Source: Ursus arctos (lineage: Eukaryota; Chordata; Mammalia; Carnivora; Ursidae). Taken from it: 64,000 nt of DNA. The notes under the pieces were generated by a model. That model made no database searches, was not told the origin of the DNA, and saw only the letters and a list, made by a program, of their open reading frames with translations. Each line of letters opens with the position of its first letter. Position 1 is the stretch's first letter. The translations under genes and the position numbers were made by a program. The stretch spans positions 8,752,199 to 8,816,198 of the forward strand of contig NW_026623078.1 in NCBI RefSeq assembly GCF_023065955.2. The letters run 5' to 3'. Positions 46,016-58,446 of the stretch are shown one piece after another.

Positions 46016-46484
46016 TAAATTAACGAGTTTGGCAAGACTGAGGAAACAAGAGTGTATGAAATCTAGAAATTAGACTCAAAGTTCAATAACTGATAATTAT
46101 GAGAAAGTCAACTAGAAAAATAATACTGCTTAATCTATCTTGGAGATTATCTGTACTTGGTCCCTCCGATGATTACTAGACCATTTACAATTATAGGTGT
46201 AGAACAGCCTTTTTTCCAAATAATGTTTCCTTTTATTACCATTAATGATGAAAATTGGATTTATTTCATATGTTACAATGCAGAATTTGATGTTTTTATG
46301 TGAACATAAGTGCTCTGTAAAACCTCAAACATATTTCTCTATTAGAATTGGCAGATGAAGGGTTATATAAACTTGTGGCCGGCTGAGAGGTTCCAAAAAC
46401 ATTGCTATTGAACGAGAGGGAACAAAGGGCATAACATGGGTGTCTGAATTCCTTCTTTGGGATGGTGTAGATATGTGTTTGCAT
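46016..46484. other. single-copy non-coding stretch
   Basis: No recognisable gene or repeat. Confidence 0.4.
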
Positions 46485-46625
46485 ATGTTCTTTATTATGA
46501 TGCTGCCCTTTAACTACAAGGAAAACTCAGGCACTGAAAGGTTATGTATGTTGCCCAAGGTCCCACAGCAACTTGGGTTTGATACTGCATCTGAAAACAG
46601 GTGTAGGTGTTTTTCCCTAGGAATC
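46485..46625 (-). mobile_element. MIR SINE, antisense
   Basis: 'ggaaaactcaggcactgaaa', 'ggttatgtatgttgcccaag' and 'gtcccacagcaacttgggtt' match the antisense MIR core (...ctgaggcacagagaggttaag...cccaaggtcacacagct...). Confidence 0.75.
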
Positions 46626-48749
46626 CACACTGACTCCTAGACCTGGAAATGAATCAAAAAGAGCTCTGTCAACTCATAATGATCAACCTGGTAAAGCTGA
46701 CAACACTTACCTGTAAGGTTGCATGTGGAGGAGGATTTGGAGGGACTCCATTAGTGCGTGTTCACAGTTGAACTCCACGGAGGGGTGGATTATTCTGGAA
46801 TTTGCTTTTGTTGCCAAGCTGTTGTGTGAGCCTGTCCTGTGGGTGCTCTGCTTGTCTTGATTTCTGACCCCATGAGGATGGTGCAGTGGGCCAGGGAAAA
46901 GGTCGAGGGGGGCATGCTACTGTCTTGCCATGTCAGATGATAATGAAAGTGGCTTAGATTGACCAAGTGCTTCATATGTCCCCAACTCCTCTCCTGAATG
47001 GCTCATCTCATTCTCCACTGGCACAGCAGGGAGGTGCTATGGTTCCTCTCAGCTCTCAGGCAAGGGCACAGAAGGCTCTGGGACTGTCCCCCTGTTCCTG
47101 TCAGAGTACTTGTCCTAAGGTGGGCTCTGCCCACTAGACTGAGTCTTGGTCCCCAAGGAGGTTGTGTGGCACCTTCCCATATAGAGCTCCAGGGTCTTCC
47201 CTAGAACAAATCCTCTTTCATCCTCAGGTTCTTGGACCCTCTGTCCCACTGCCTCACTGTGGAAGTTTACTTTAGAAGGACCATTTCTTACACCCTGAAG
47301 TGAAGACATAATAAATCTGAATATGTCAGGAAGGATGGCAAAATAATTGCTTTTGGAGTAAACAGACACATCTTCATAACCACAAAACATTGTGCTTGTA
47401 GTTAGTGGATTGGCTTATGCACCTAAATTCTTCACCATTTATTTTTGTGTTAATTTGACTGTGTTGGTCACAGACAGCAGAGGACAGCTGAAGCAGGCTG
47501 CAAGCAGGAAGAGACCCCCCTCTGAACGACATCCATCTCATTTGGTGAGTTGCATGACCCCCTCATGACTCCATCCTTCCACACACCACTGTGCAATACT
47601 CACCCCCACGCATCCTGTTTAGAGTCAGCTTAGATCCTGTAGAATTTTCCTTCTATTTTTCAGCAACAGAATATGAGGCAAAGGCCAAGAGCTGCTGATC
47701 TGTCTGCACTGTTTGGAAAAGCCTCTGAGCTGCTGCTTTGTAGAGCTGAGAGGAAGTGCTGCCTGGCCCTTCAGAGTTCCCTGCAGGCTCTGGGCTGTTA
47801 GTCAGCAACCTGCAGCCTGCTCCGCCCCACTGAGCCTCCCCCACAGTCTGTGTCTGGCTTGGGCTCTCTGAGGTTCTCCTATCTGTGCTGTCTGCACTGT
47901 GTTCTGTTGCCCTGGTAAGTGTACAGGTGGCAGAGTCAAGGGTAGTGGTCCTGAGAAACAGCCCTGACTCACCTGGAGAGCCTCACAGAGTTAAGGCACC
48001 CAGTCCCCTCCACCTGCCTAAATGAGTAGTAGTCACCAAGATTGTGTAACCAGCATCAGCACAGCCTGAGAGCCCAGGATGAATCAGCTGTGGTTAAAGA
48101 CCTGAAACAGTCTTTGTACTCTGACTAATATGTTTTCACACACAAAGAGCTTCAGTGCTGTCTCAAGACCTTCTCACTTGTTGCTATCATCTGAGTTAAA
48201 GCTTGAGATTTACGTATTAAGCAGCCTGATCTCTGCCTGGAGCTCATATTCTCATGGTCGGGTGGTGGGGGGAGGAATGCAAAAAGCATAATCCATGAAT
48301 AATTTTCATGTTATGTTAAAAATGATCAAAGCTTAAGAAATAGAGCATAAATCAGGGTAAGGGGAAAGAGGAGCTGTGGGGAGAGCTGCAACTTAAAATA
48401 GGATGGCCAACTTGGGCCTCTCCGTGAAAATAACATTGGAGAAATGAGTGGAAAGAGATTCAGGGTGTTTATCTTTGAGAGCAGAGTGTGGTGGAAGAGG
48501 CAACAACCCATACAAAAGTCCTGTGGTGAGCAGGTGCTGAAGGAGGCCAGTGTGCCCAGTCTATTCAACACAGTAGAGCCATTGCTTTAAGACCTCAGTG
48601 AACCATATTACTCCTCTGATGCATAGCTGCAGTGGTCCCTGATGATACTGAGAATGGCAACAAAGGTTTACTGTGGCCCCTTCTACACTCTGGCCTCTGG
48701 CTTCTCTGACCCCACTGCTCCTCACGGTGATTGCCTTGTCAATCGTGTT
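46626..48749. other. mostly single-copy stretch
   Basis: A weak antisense MIR piece may lie at 46985-47050 ('ggctcatctcattctccact'). No gene features. Confidence 0.4.
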
Positions 48750-49060
48750 GAGAGTGGACTATGGAGGAAAAATGTGGAAAGGGACGGCCATTAAGAGGCT
48801 GTGTAACAAATTCCTCCATTCCACAGTGACTGATAGCAGTGCCTTTTACTTCATGATTCTGGGGTTGGCAAGGTGGGCTGGCCAGAACAAGACAGTCCTG
48901 CTGTTCCAGGCTGGGATCCATTGTGAATCTGGGCAGCAATAACACCTCTCAGGTGGCTCTGCTGCTGGAGAGGGGCTGGTTGTTGGCTGGCAGGCCAGGG
49001 TGACTAATCAGTGAGCCTCTCATAGCTCAGCAGAACGGCCTAGGCTGCTGTTCAAAAGGC
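48750..49060. mobile_element. possible ancient interspersed repeat, class unresolved
   Basis: 'aggctgtgtaacaaattcct', 'cttcatgattctggggttgg', 'caaggtgggctggccag' and 'ggctggttgttggctggcag' resemble a common old mammalian repeat phrase (...taacaaactacc...ctcatgattctgtgggttgg...), whose family I cannot fix from memory. Confidence 0.4.
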
Positions 49061-50329
49061 GGCTTGGGGGTCCCCGGGCACCAAGAGGGTGAGCCTCAAG
49101 AAGCAGTGCTTTTCAAATCTCCATACTGGCTATAGATCATAGCTGGGACTCTGTGTGGGAGAGCACTAGCAAAGCATGCAGCTGCAAGGGGGCCTGGACA
49201 CATGGGGCTGTTGCTCAGTCAGCCACAGAGAGGTTGCTGTGACATGGGGGATGTGCTGGTGTTGTGCGCCAGGGGTTGTCATTAGAGATGGTGAAAAGTA
49301 GTTGAATTATGAATGTTTTCTGAAGATGTAGTTAATAGGATTTCCTGATGGAAGAGACATGGAATATGAGAAAAAGAGAAATCAAGGGTGACTGAGGTTC
49401 TGGGCTTGAGCAAGTAGGATGGAGGTGCCACTGGCTAAGATGAAGAAGCTGGAAGTGGGTCAGTCTCGGGGAAGAACAGGGACTCCATCGCCAATAGGCT
49501 GAGTTCGTGATGTCTGTCAGGCATCCATGTGAAACACTGAGTAGGCAGTTGAATATACAGGTCTCGAGCTCGGGGAGGTTTGGGCTGGAGATATAAATTT
49601 CACCATGAAATATTTTTAAAGGTATATAGACTGACAGGATTAGAAAGAACCACAAAGGTGTGCAACATGACTCTGGTCAACATTTGTCCTGCCTTTGCTT
49701 AGATGCCTCCATTGAATTATCAATTTAGCTGCCTTCCTTTGACCAAGCACTGAGCCTCTGTTATATACACTATACTACAGTCTTCTATAGTAGCCCCAAA
49801 TGTATCAGAGAAATGAATATTTATATATATAAATATATATAATAGATATATTTCTATATACAAATATATTTTACATATTTATATATTACATATATTTATA
49901 TATGTATATTATTATTTTAATATCACTTTTCTATTAATAAAAATAAATTTATTGGAAAACAAAAATTATCTTAATGATTTCAATCATGTGGGAAGATTTG
50001 TATCACATAAATATAGACATACATACCCAAATACCTATATGCACACATGAGAGCTGACCATTGCACTCTTGCTTTGCAGCCCAGTAAGCTAGGCATGAAA
50101 GGGGTGACTGGTCACATTCCATAGAGAGCAAAGCTAGGGCTTAGAGCAAGGAAGAGCTGGCTCAGGACCCTAAACCAGCACTCAGTGGACTTGGACTGAC
50201 CGGGGTCTTCTGACCTACACTTGGATGCCCTTTACTGATGAAAAATTAACAGACCATTCTTACCAAAAAGATAGGCCAGCCCACTGCATACAAAGATAGG
50301 CCACAATGTGGCATGTATGCTGGGTCAAC
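49061..50329. other. single-copy stretch with AT-rich low complexity
   Basis: 49800-49935 is a TA/TTTA-rich patch with many short palindromes. The rest is ordinary single-copy sequence. Confidence 0.45.
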
Positions 50330-51115
50330 AATTTTTCCCCAAAGAATTTGTTTTTATACTTTTTGTTTTGAGATGATTATCTCAAATAATCAAACAATCA
50401 AATGTACATGCAGCTGTATGATATGATACTGTGATCCCATGTGCCTTTTACCCAGTTTCCTCCAGTTGGTAACATCTCGTAAGACTCTAGTACAATATTA
50501 CTATATCACATCCTAAATACTGAATTGATACACTCCACTGCCTTTATTCGGATTTTACCAATTTTTACATTTATCCATGTTTGTGTGTGTATATGTGTGA
50601 ATTTACTTGGTAATTGCATTACTTGTGTCAAGATACAGAACGATTCCATCATAAGGGTCCTTGTGCTTCCCTACAATGTCTCCCCGTCCCCTCACTATCC
50701 CTAACCACTATTCTCTTCTCTCTCTATACTTTTATCATTTGAGACAGTTGTACAAATGAAGTCCTACGGTATGTATGAGATTGTTTTTTTTACTCAGCAT
50801 AATTCCCTTGAGATCCATGGAAGTTGTGGTGCATGTAAACAGTTCTTCCTCTTTATTACCTGGGTGGCTCAGTTGCTTAGGCATCTGACTTCAGCTCAGG
50901 TCACGATCCCAGGGTCCTTGGATCGAGTCCCACATCAGGCTCCCTGTTCAGTGGGGAGTCTGCTTCTCCCTCACTCTCTCTGTCCCTCTGCCCCTCCCCT
51001 CCCACTCATGTTCTTGCTGTCTCTCAAATAAATAAATAAAATTTTTTAAAAAAGAAATAATACTTCTATAAACATTCATGTACGAGTTTTTGTGCGCACA
51101 TAAGTTTTCAAAAAT
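50330..51115 (-). mobile_element. ancient L1 3' end (L1M class), antisense, split by a SINE
   Basis: 'gtgccttttacccagtttcc', 'cctaaccactattctcttct', 'cataattcccttgagatcca' before the SINE and 'cttctataaacattcatgta' after it are consecutive parts of an antisense old L1 3' end. Comparison with the related element at 13.0-13.8 kb shows that about 90 nt of L1 expected between the two halves is missing. Confidence 0.82.
50862..51054 (+). mobile_element. Can-SINE, sense, without target duplication
   Basis: Starts abruptly at 'cctgggtggctcagttgc' (first few head bases missing), continues through 'cacgatcccagggtccttgg' to the tail 'caaataaataaataaaattt'. No flanking duplication is visible, unlike most other copies here. 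Confidence 0.92.
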
Positions 51116-52289
51116 TAAAAAAAAAATCTTTCCCAATTCCTGAATAAGTGCCAGCCAGGATTCCAGACACCAAAGGAAGGAAGGTGGAAGTGATGATTTA
51201 CCTAGAAAATTGCTTGGATAGGGGTGACCAGTTGGCAACCCCAACCATTAAACTGAACCTCAGAAGGAGTCTAATGGAGCATGTAACTGAGTAGCCTTCC
51301 CCCTGTTTCCTTCTCAGCGGGGTCAGCTGCAGACGGTTCTCAGCTTGCCACTCCCAGAACTGACCTGATGAAGAAACCTATTGAATACAGCCCATTTGAA
51401 TGCTGGCAAATGCCTGCCAAAGATTATTTTAGCTTTGCTGTGGTCAATTTTCTTTCTGACTGCACTGAACTAACACTGTGCTTCAGAATGTCCTCAGCAT
51501 GTCACAGAGTCCTGTTATCGCCTAAGAAAATAGTTTCTATCTTCTCGTGGCTCACAGGGTGAAATGTATTGATTTCAAATTTTTAACTGGTTACTTTAAA
51601 AGTGCAAAAGGTTGGGGATGAGGACTTTTGGATTCTGCTGTATTTATAACAGAAAGAGTGATATTATTTTGTAATCATACCTGATACAAAGCATTCTTTC
51701 CTTCTCTGACTATGGCCTTCAATGATTGTCAGACCTGTCACCACTGCACCAAGTGACTGACAGGAAAACGTGTTAGGTGTTGTCCTCAGCGGAGATGATG
51801 CATTTCTCAGGTGGTGCTCAGTAAAGGGGGAGTTGTTCTCAGAGTCTTACTGGAATACATTCGTTTTGAGTTTTGGGGCAGCCTGTCTCAGTTGTACCTT
51901 CATGCCTTCAGGCTACTTGAAAGTTGAGGTTGGTCACATTGTGGAATGGGTAAGATGATTAGAGATGGATTATTTAAACAATGATACCACTACTTTCCAT
52001 GAAGATACCATTGTTTAATCATCTCTAAACAATCCAATATAACATACTGTATTTGGCTTTTATCTATTATTAATGAAATTGTTCTTGATTTAAAAGAATT
52101 GAACAGGGATGCCTTCTGTTAGTATTTGAGTGTTAATGTGATATTAATTACCCAGATGAAGTAAGGTGTTCATTTTCAGAGAAAGCATGCTGTAAGAGGC
52201 CCTTGGTGACTGGGTCCCCTGTTTATCCATTCAGCCTCACCCTGACATATTCCAGTATGTTCTCTCTCACCATTTCAACTCCCAGGCCT
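51116..52289. other. single-copy stretch with a small inverted repeat
   Basis: Contains the imperfect hairpin listed separately at 51959-52028. No gene features. Confidence 0.4.
51959..52028. repeat. imperfect inverted repeat (hairpin)
   Basis: Left arm contains 'ttagagatg' and 'aaacaatg'; the right arm contains 'cattgttt' and 'catctctaa', their reverse complements in the correct order, with a small bulge in the left arm and a loop of about 25 nt. Confidence 0.7.
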
Positions 52290-52500
52290 TCTGTGAAAAA
52301 CCCATAGCCTCTATTCTCAGTGCTTTTCAGCCCTTGCTGGTCTTTCTGCCTGGATAGTCTCCTTTACTGCTCGGTCACATCCTACTTCTTGAAGGTTCAG
52401 CTTCAGACTTAGATACTGATTTATTCATTCATTTACTTATTTGCTAAATCATTCAGCACTTACTGAATAATTTAGAGTGTGCCACACATTTTGTTAGGTG
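52290..52500 (+). mobile_element. L2-class LINE 3' fragment
   Basis: 'ctggtctttctgcctggata', 'catcctacttcttgaaggtt', 'cagcttcagacttagatact' then 'cagcacttactgaataattt' and 'gtgtgccacacattttgtta' follow the L2 3' region. Confidence 0.65.
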
Positions 52501-54099
52501 TTTAGGACACCAAAGACATCATTCTAATCACCTTCAAGGGTCTTCAAGACAGACACAGAATTGAAACGTGCACACAACAACGCTATTGTGCAGTGGGGTT
52601 TACGCAGGTATTCCCGGAGTGAAGAGGGATGTCAAACCACCTGGGGGGGTGGGCAGGGAAGGACCATTTCTTCTGGCACCTGCCCGGCCATCTCTTGACT
52701 GGGTTACAGTGTCCCCTCAATATGCATGCCTGATGTAACACAGCACAGCACATTGTGTTGCTTTCTCCCCCAAACACCATATACCGCCCTGCCTGCCAAC
52801 ACAGTTCGGCACTTCACAGGCACTCTGTGTGCACCTCTGTCGCAGTTCTTTTAACTGGCATTGGGTTTGATTTCTTTTCAGCTTTTGGTTCATATTCTAA
52901 CTACTTCAGAAAAATATTTGAGGTGGTTTTCAGTAAAACCCCACAGGACCATTAGAAATAAAATTAGAAGGAAGAATCAGCTAAAGGAAGGGAGGGAAAT
53001 GATGCCATTGACAGTTTGTCTGAGGGGATGGGAGTTGCTCTGAGCTGCCTGGAAATGGACTGCTCTGTCATTCCTTCGCCATGGTCTCCTGCAAATCACG
53101 TGGCTTATTTTAATGTTAGTTGATGCATTAGTAAAAAATAACAAATGTGTCAACTGAAGCAGAACGTAGGCTGATAAAATTTTGAAATGCTAGGTCTTTC
53201 ATGTTTTGTAGAAAATTGGGAATCACATACTGTGAATTCTAGAGTTCACCATTCATGAACTTCATTGCCTCACTAAGTCCTGAAATCCAGGTACTCAGTC
53301 TTCTGTCAAGGATTCCAAAAAAAAAGCTGTTGGTTGGTTGGTTTTTAACTAGCCTCTTCTTCCCTCCATGTCTGAGGCCTATGTTCAGCTGCACTACTTT
53401 TTTTGCAAAACATGGTCAGGTTCCTTGATGTCAACCTTTAGTATGTGAGTGTGTAAAGTAGGAGCATTGATATGTATTGGTGTCACTAGCTACATTAAAT
53501 GATGAAAACCATATAAAATTTTTAGCAGTGGACTAGAAGAAAATGTGTTCTCAGAATCTCTTAGAAGCTCAGATGGGGGTCCAGGTCTACTCACTTTCTG
53601 TTGATGGTACTTCTGGAACATTCACAGTGGTTAGAGGAGAGGAAACCTTGTAGTGCAGAGAGGTGGGAAGATAAGCCCAGCAGCCCACCTCTGTCAGGTG
53701 GCCTGAGGCACTGGGGTCGGTGAACACCAGCTCCAGCGCCTCTGCTTACCCTGTGCACTGGGACTGGCCCCACTGCATTCACTGATAGACCTACCCTCAA
53801 GACTGCCTAAGCAGAGACTGACTGAGATTCTCTTGTAAGTTGACAGGAAACTTTACTGTCTGTACAGTACATGAGTAAAAGGCAAAAGTCCCAGATTTAA
53901 TGATATCGTAAGTATGTTAAGTTCCTCAAGAAGTTTTACATTCAGCGGTTGTTTTTAATGAGGTCTACTTAATGCTGTTACAACTCAATAATGTCTTAAT
54001 TTTTGTTATTTCATCAATTAAGTCTATCATTGTGGAATCTTTGATACCATTGGTTAAATACTGGCATTATACTTAAGAGTATTCCATAAAATATGTATT
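52501..54099. other. single-copy non-coding stretch
   Basis: No recognisable gene or repeat beyond short runs such as (TTGG)n near 53330. Confidence 0.4.
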
Positions 54100-54506
54100 T
54101 AACATTTTTAATAGGTAATATGTTCATAGAGTTTCAAATTCAAAATGTACAAAAGTTTAACAATATCATTCTCCCATTTTTCTCTTGATACCCATTTGTC
54201 CTATCTCTCAGGAATAGGTCCTGCATCTGTAGAGTAGATCCAAATATATTCATAATCTTCTTTTACATACATGGTAAACGTACTATCCACACTGTTCCAC
54301 CCCTTGTTTCTTTCATGTAGTAATTGTTTGGAACACCTTCTCTATTTGTACGTAGACTCTTTTTCAATCCTATTCTACTGTGTGGTGTGCTGTATTATTT
54401 ATTAACAGTTCCTTGATGGATATTTCTGGTTATTTCCAACTTCTTGATCTTAAAAACAATAAATAAGTCTGTTTATGTTATCTCACATGTATAAAAGTAT
54501 TTCTTT

Positions 54507-54678
54507 TTTTTAAAATTCATTTATTTGACAGAGAGAGAGAGCACAAGCTGGCAGAGTGAGAGGGAGAAGCAGGCTCCCCACAGAGCAGAGAGCCCGACAT
54601 GGGGCTCGAGCCCAGGACCTGGGGATCACGCCCTGAACTGAAGGCAGACGCTTAACGACTGAGCCACCCAGGTGCCCC
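54507..54678 (-). mobile_element. Can-SINE, antisense, inside the ancient L1
   Basis: Tail 'ttaaaattcatttatttgac' at left; complement of the head 'gagccacccaggtgcccc' at right. Duplication 'aaaagtatttcttt' (54493-54506) versus 'aagagtatttcttt' (54679-54692), one mismatch. Confidence 0.94.
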
Positions 54679-55122
54679 AAGAGTATTTCTTTATAATAAA
54701 TTCCTAGAAATTAAATAATTAGGTCATGAGATACATGTATTAGCAATTTACATGTATATTACCAAATTACTTTATAGGGGTTTTATCTACTTCCACCCTT
54801 GCCAGCAATAGAGGAAAATTGTTATAATTGTAAAAATTCCCTCTCACCCATACACCATGCTATCTATTTTGTATATCTCTACCAATTAGAGAGATGAAAA
54901 ATAATATAACTCTATTTGACATTTATCTTATTATAAAGGAGGTCAAGTATTCTTTTCAAATGTTTGAAAGCCTTTTGTATATTCTCTATTTTTCTCTTAA
55001 ATTTCCCACTCTGATTTTTGCCTATTCCTTTTTGATTTCTAAGAGCATTGCATATATTAGAAATAATGCATAATGTTTTTCTGTATATGAAAGGCAATTA
55101 TTTTCCTTAGCTTCTCTTTTTA

Positions 55123-56192
55123 TGTACATATGTATGTTTGTATGTATGTATATATTTAAATTCCAGTATAGTCAACATACAGTGTTATATTGGTTTCAGG
55201 TGTACAATTTCACTATATTCAACAATTCTATGCATTACTCAGTGCTCATTATGGTAAGTGTACTCTTCAGTCCCCATCACCTATTTCACCCAGCCTCCCA
55301 CCCACCTCCCCTCTGGTAACCACTAGTTTGCTCTATATAATTAAGAGTCTGTTTCTTGGTTTGTTTCTCTCTTCTTTGCTCATTTGTTTTGTTTCTTAAA
55401 TTCCACATATGAGTGAAATCATCTGGTATTTGTTTCTTTGGCTGACTTATTTCACTTAGCATTATACTCTCTTCCTCCATTCAGCTTGTTGCAAATGGCA
55501 GGATTTCATTCTTTTTATGGTTGGGTAATATTCCATTATATATATCTCACAACTTCTATATCCATTTATGTATCATTGGATACTTGGGCTGCTTCCATAT
55601 GTTGGCTATTGTTAATAATGCTGCTATAAACACCAGGCAGCATATATCTTTTCAAATTAGTGTTTTCATATTCTTTGGGTGAATACCTAGAGATGGAATT
55701 ACTAGATCATATGGTAGTTCTCTTTTTAAATTTTTAAGAAACCTCCATACAATTATCCAGAGTGGCTGCACCAGTGTGCATTCCCACCAACAGTGCATAA
55801 TGGTTCCTTTTCCTCCACATCCTCACCAACACTTGTTGTTTCTTGTATTTTTGACTTTGGCTATTCTGACAGGTGTGAGGTGATACCTCATTGTAGTTTT
55901 GACTTGCATTGATGATCATCCTTGATGATTAGTGATGTTGAGCTTCTTTTCATGTGTCTGTTGGCCATCAGGATGTCTTTTTTAGAGAAATGCCTATTAT
56001 TCTGCCATTTTTTAATTGGATTCTGGTTTTTGGGTATTGAGTTGTGTAAGTTCTTTATATTTTTTGGATACTAATCTTTTATCAGATATGTCATTTGCAG
56101 TATCTTCTCCAATTCAGTAGGTTGTCTTTTAGTTTTGTTGACTGTTTTAGTGTTCAGAAATCTTTTATTTTGATGTAGTCCCAAAAGTTTAT
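55123..56192 (-). mobile_element. 5'-truncated L1, older carnivore type, antisense, inserted in L1
   Basis: Antisense 3' UTR ('aacatacagtgttatattgg', 'cacatatgagtgaaatcatc') then the ORF2 C-terminus ('cattcccaccaacagtgcat', 'gacaggtgtgaggtgatacc'). Target duplication 'ttccttagcttctcttttta' (55103-55122) versus 'ttcctcaccttctcttttta' (56193-56212), two mismatches in 20. Confidence 0.93.
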
Positions 56193-56489
56193 TTCCTCAC
56201 CTTCTCTTTTTAAAGAAAACTTGCTTATAGTGTTTTTTTCCATGCAGAATTTTTGTAATTAGAATGTCTACAAAGTTACTATTTTTTAATACTCCTGGGT
56301 ATGTAACATACTTTAAAATGCCTCCAAATTGTAAGATCATTAAAAATAAATTATTCAATTTTTTAGAAACTTATAGATATACATGTATTTATATGGAATA
56401 TGTATATTTATGATAAAATTCACATGGGTACACATATTATTTGGTATGAGATATATAAACATATTTTCAAGGAATATACATTATTTGGT

Positions 56490-57590
56490 TTTAAAAAATT
56501 ATGGTATGATATACGTAACAAAATATAGCATTTTTATCATTTTCAAGTGTACAGTTCAATAGAATTACATACATTAACAGTGTGTACACCCTTCATCACT
56601 ATCTGGTCCCAGAACTTTTTTCCCATCCCCCCTCCAAAAACTCAAAATACGTTAAGCAGTCACTCCCCTCTGGCCCCTCCCTTCAGCCCCAGGCTACCAC
56701 TGTACTGCTTTCTGTCTAGGGATTTTCTTATTCTGGACATTTCATATAAATGGAATTACATAATAAATGGCACTTTGTGACTCGCCTCTTCACTTAGCAT
56801 AATGTTATTGAGGTTCATCCATGTGTCAGTACATCATTCCTTTTTATTATCACATAAAATTCCATCATAATATTCCATTCTATTATAATATATTCCATTC
56901 TATGAATGGACCCACATTTTGGTTTTCCTTTCAAGAGTTGATGGACATTTGGTTGTTTCCACCTATCGGTTATATGAACAGTGCTCCTATGAATATTTAC
57001 ATAAGAGTTTTTTTAAAAATAATATTTATTTTGTTATATTAGTCACCATACAGTACAGCCCCAGTTTTTGATACAATGTTTCATGATTCATTACTTGCAT
57101 ATAACACCCAGTGAACCCTGCAATATGTGCCCTCCTTAATACCCATCACCGGCCTATCCCAATCCCCCATCCCCCTCCCCTCTGAAACCCTCAGTTTGTT
57201 TCCCAGAGTCCATAGTCTCCCATGGTTCATTCCCCCTTCTGTTTCCCCTCCCCTTCATTCTTCCCTTCCTTCTCTTACCAATCTTCCTATTTCTTGTTCC
57301 ATAAATGAGTGAAACCATATGATAATTGTCTTTCTCTGCTTGACTTATCTCACTTAGCATAATCTCCTCCAGTCCCGCCCATGTTGCTGCAAATGTTGGG
57401 TAATAGTTCTTTCTAATGGCTGAAGAATATTCCATTGTATATATGGACCACATCTTCTTAATCCAGTCATCTGTTGAAGGGCATCTCGGCTCCTTCCATG
57501 ATTTAGTCATATGCACCCCAATGTTCATAGCAGCATTGTCTACATAAGAGTTTTTTTGAACACTTGTTCTCAATTCTTCTGGTAAGTCAG
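56490..57590 (-). mobile_element. ancient L1 3' end, antisense, split by a young L1
   Basis: 'caagtgtacagttcaataga', 'cattaacagtgtgtacaccc', 'ggaattacataataaatggc' and 'tttggttgtttccacctatc' before the interruption and 'gaacacttgttctcaattct' after it read as one old L1. Confidence 0.8.
57015..57540 (-). mobile_element. young L1 3' end with 5' inversion, inserted in L1
   Basis: Perfect 17-nt target duplication tacataagagttttttt at 56998-57014 and 57541-57557. Antisense L1 runs from the tail to 'ccttccatgatttag' at 57506; then 57507-57540 is the sense strand ('catatgcaccccaatgttca', then 'tagcagcattgtc'). About 8 nt expected at the junction are missing. This is the product of twin priming during reverse transcription. 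Confidence 0.95.
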
Positions 57591-58428
57591 ATGGCAGCAC
57601 GGGTCTAGCCAGATTCACTCACCTTTTTCCTGGCTAAGCTTTCACCTGGTTGTAAACATTTGACTCCCAGAGTGTGGTAAGATTGATCTCATTTTTTGTT
57701 AGGTTTTTGGGTGTTTCTAGGGAAGCATTCCCATACTGCCATTTTCTCTGTATAAGTTTTTTTTTTTTTAACTCAAATAAGTTACGTCCTAGAGTCCTAG
57801 ATTAACAGCAAAGTACATACCTTGCAGTGGATTGACAGAGGAGTCACCCCCATCCCTCTGGCCACAGCTGAGAGTGCAACCTCAGGGTTACTTTGATAAT
57901 TTTTCCAGGTCGGTTAACAACCTTGGGTTTTTAATCATATCCCTCAGAGTTTATGTATAAATACCCTTTGATCATAATTTGATGTCAGCAAGATTTTTTT
58001 CCCTGTGTTCAGTTGATGATTAAAACTCAAAATGAGATTTGTCTTTGAGACCATTTACTTCAAGTGGTTGCCCAGTCCTGGGTTCCTCTTTGTAATCTCT
58101 TCACCTTTTTAAGTCCATTCTCTATAGTGTGAGATTAATATTCCCAGGCATAGTTCCAGTCATGGAATTCACCTACACACAACTTTCAATAAACTTTTGA
58201 AAAAGAAGAGGAAAAAGGATGACTTGTCATACTAGATATTGAAATGAACCATGTGCTTTGGAGTTGAAGACAGTTTATCACTGACTGAATTTTCTGAAGC
58301 AGCAGAGAGCAGAAAAGAATTGGGTGCATATACAACTTTTGTGTGATAAGAGTTTACCTTTCAAACCTCTGGGGAAGTACAGAGGAAAAAGGAAGTGCTG
58401 CATTTCATACCACAGGGCAGATGGCTTC
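57591..58428. other. single-copy or eroded stretch
   Basis: No recognisable gene; possible continuation of the old L1 is unreadable. A T run lies at about 57758-57770. Confidence 0.35.
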
Positions 58429-58446
58429 AAGACTCAAGCAGAGAGA

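Larger units (their letters stand above)
54100..56290 (-). mobile_element. ancient L1, antisense, outer element of a nest
   Basis: 'gttccttgatggatatttct', 'taattaggtcatgagataca', 'cttccacccttgccagcaat' and 'ggtcaagtattcttttcaaa' are an eroded antisense L1 3' end. It is interrupted by a SINE at 54507-54678 and by a younger L1 at 55123-56192, then resumes briefly after 56212. Confidence 0.75.

Noticed and set aside
57154..57618. 154-codon minus-strand open frame
   Set aside because: It is the antisense-inserted L1 ORF2 C-terminus joined to its 3' UTR and flank, not a host gene.
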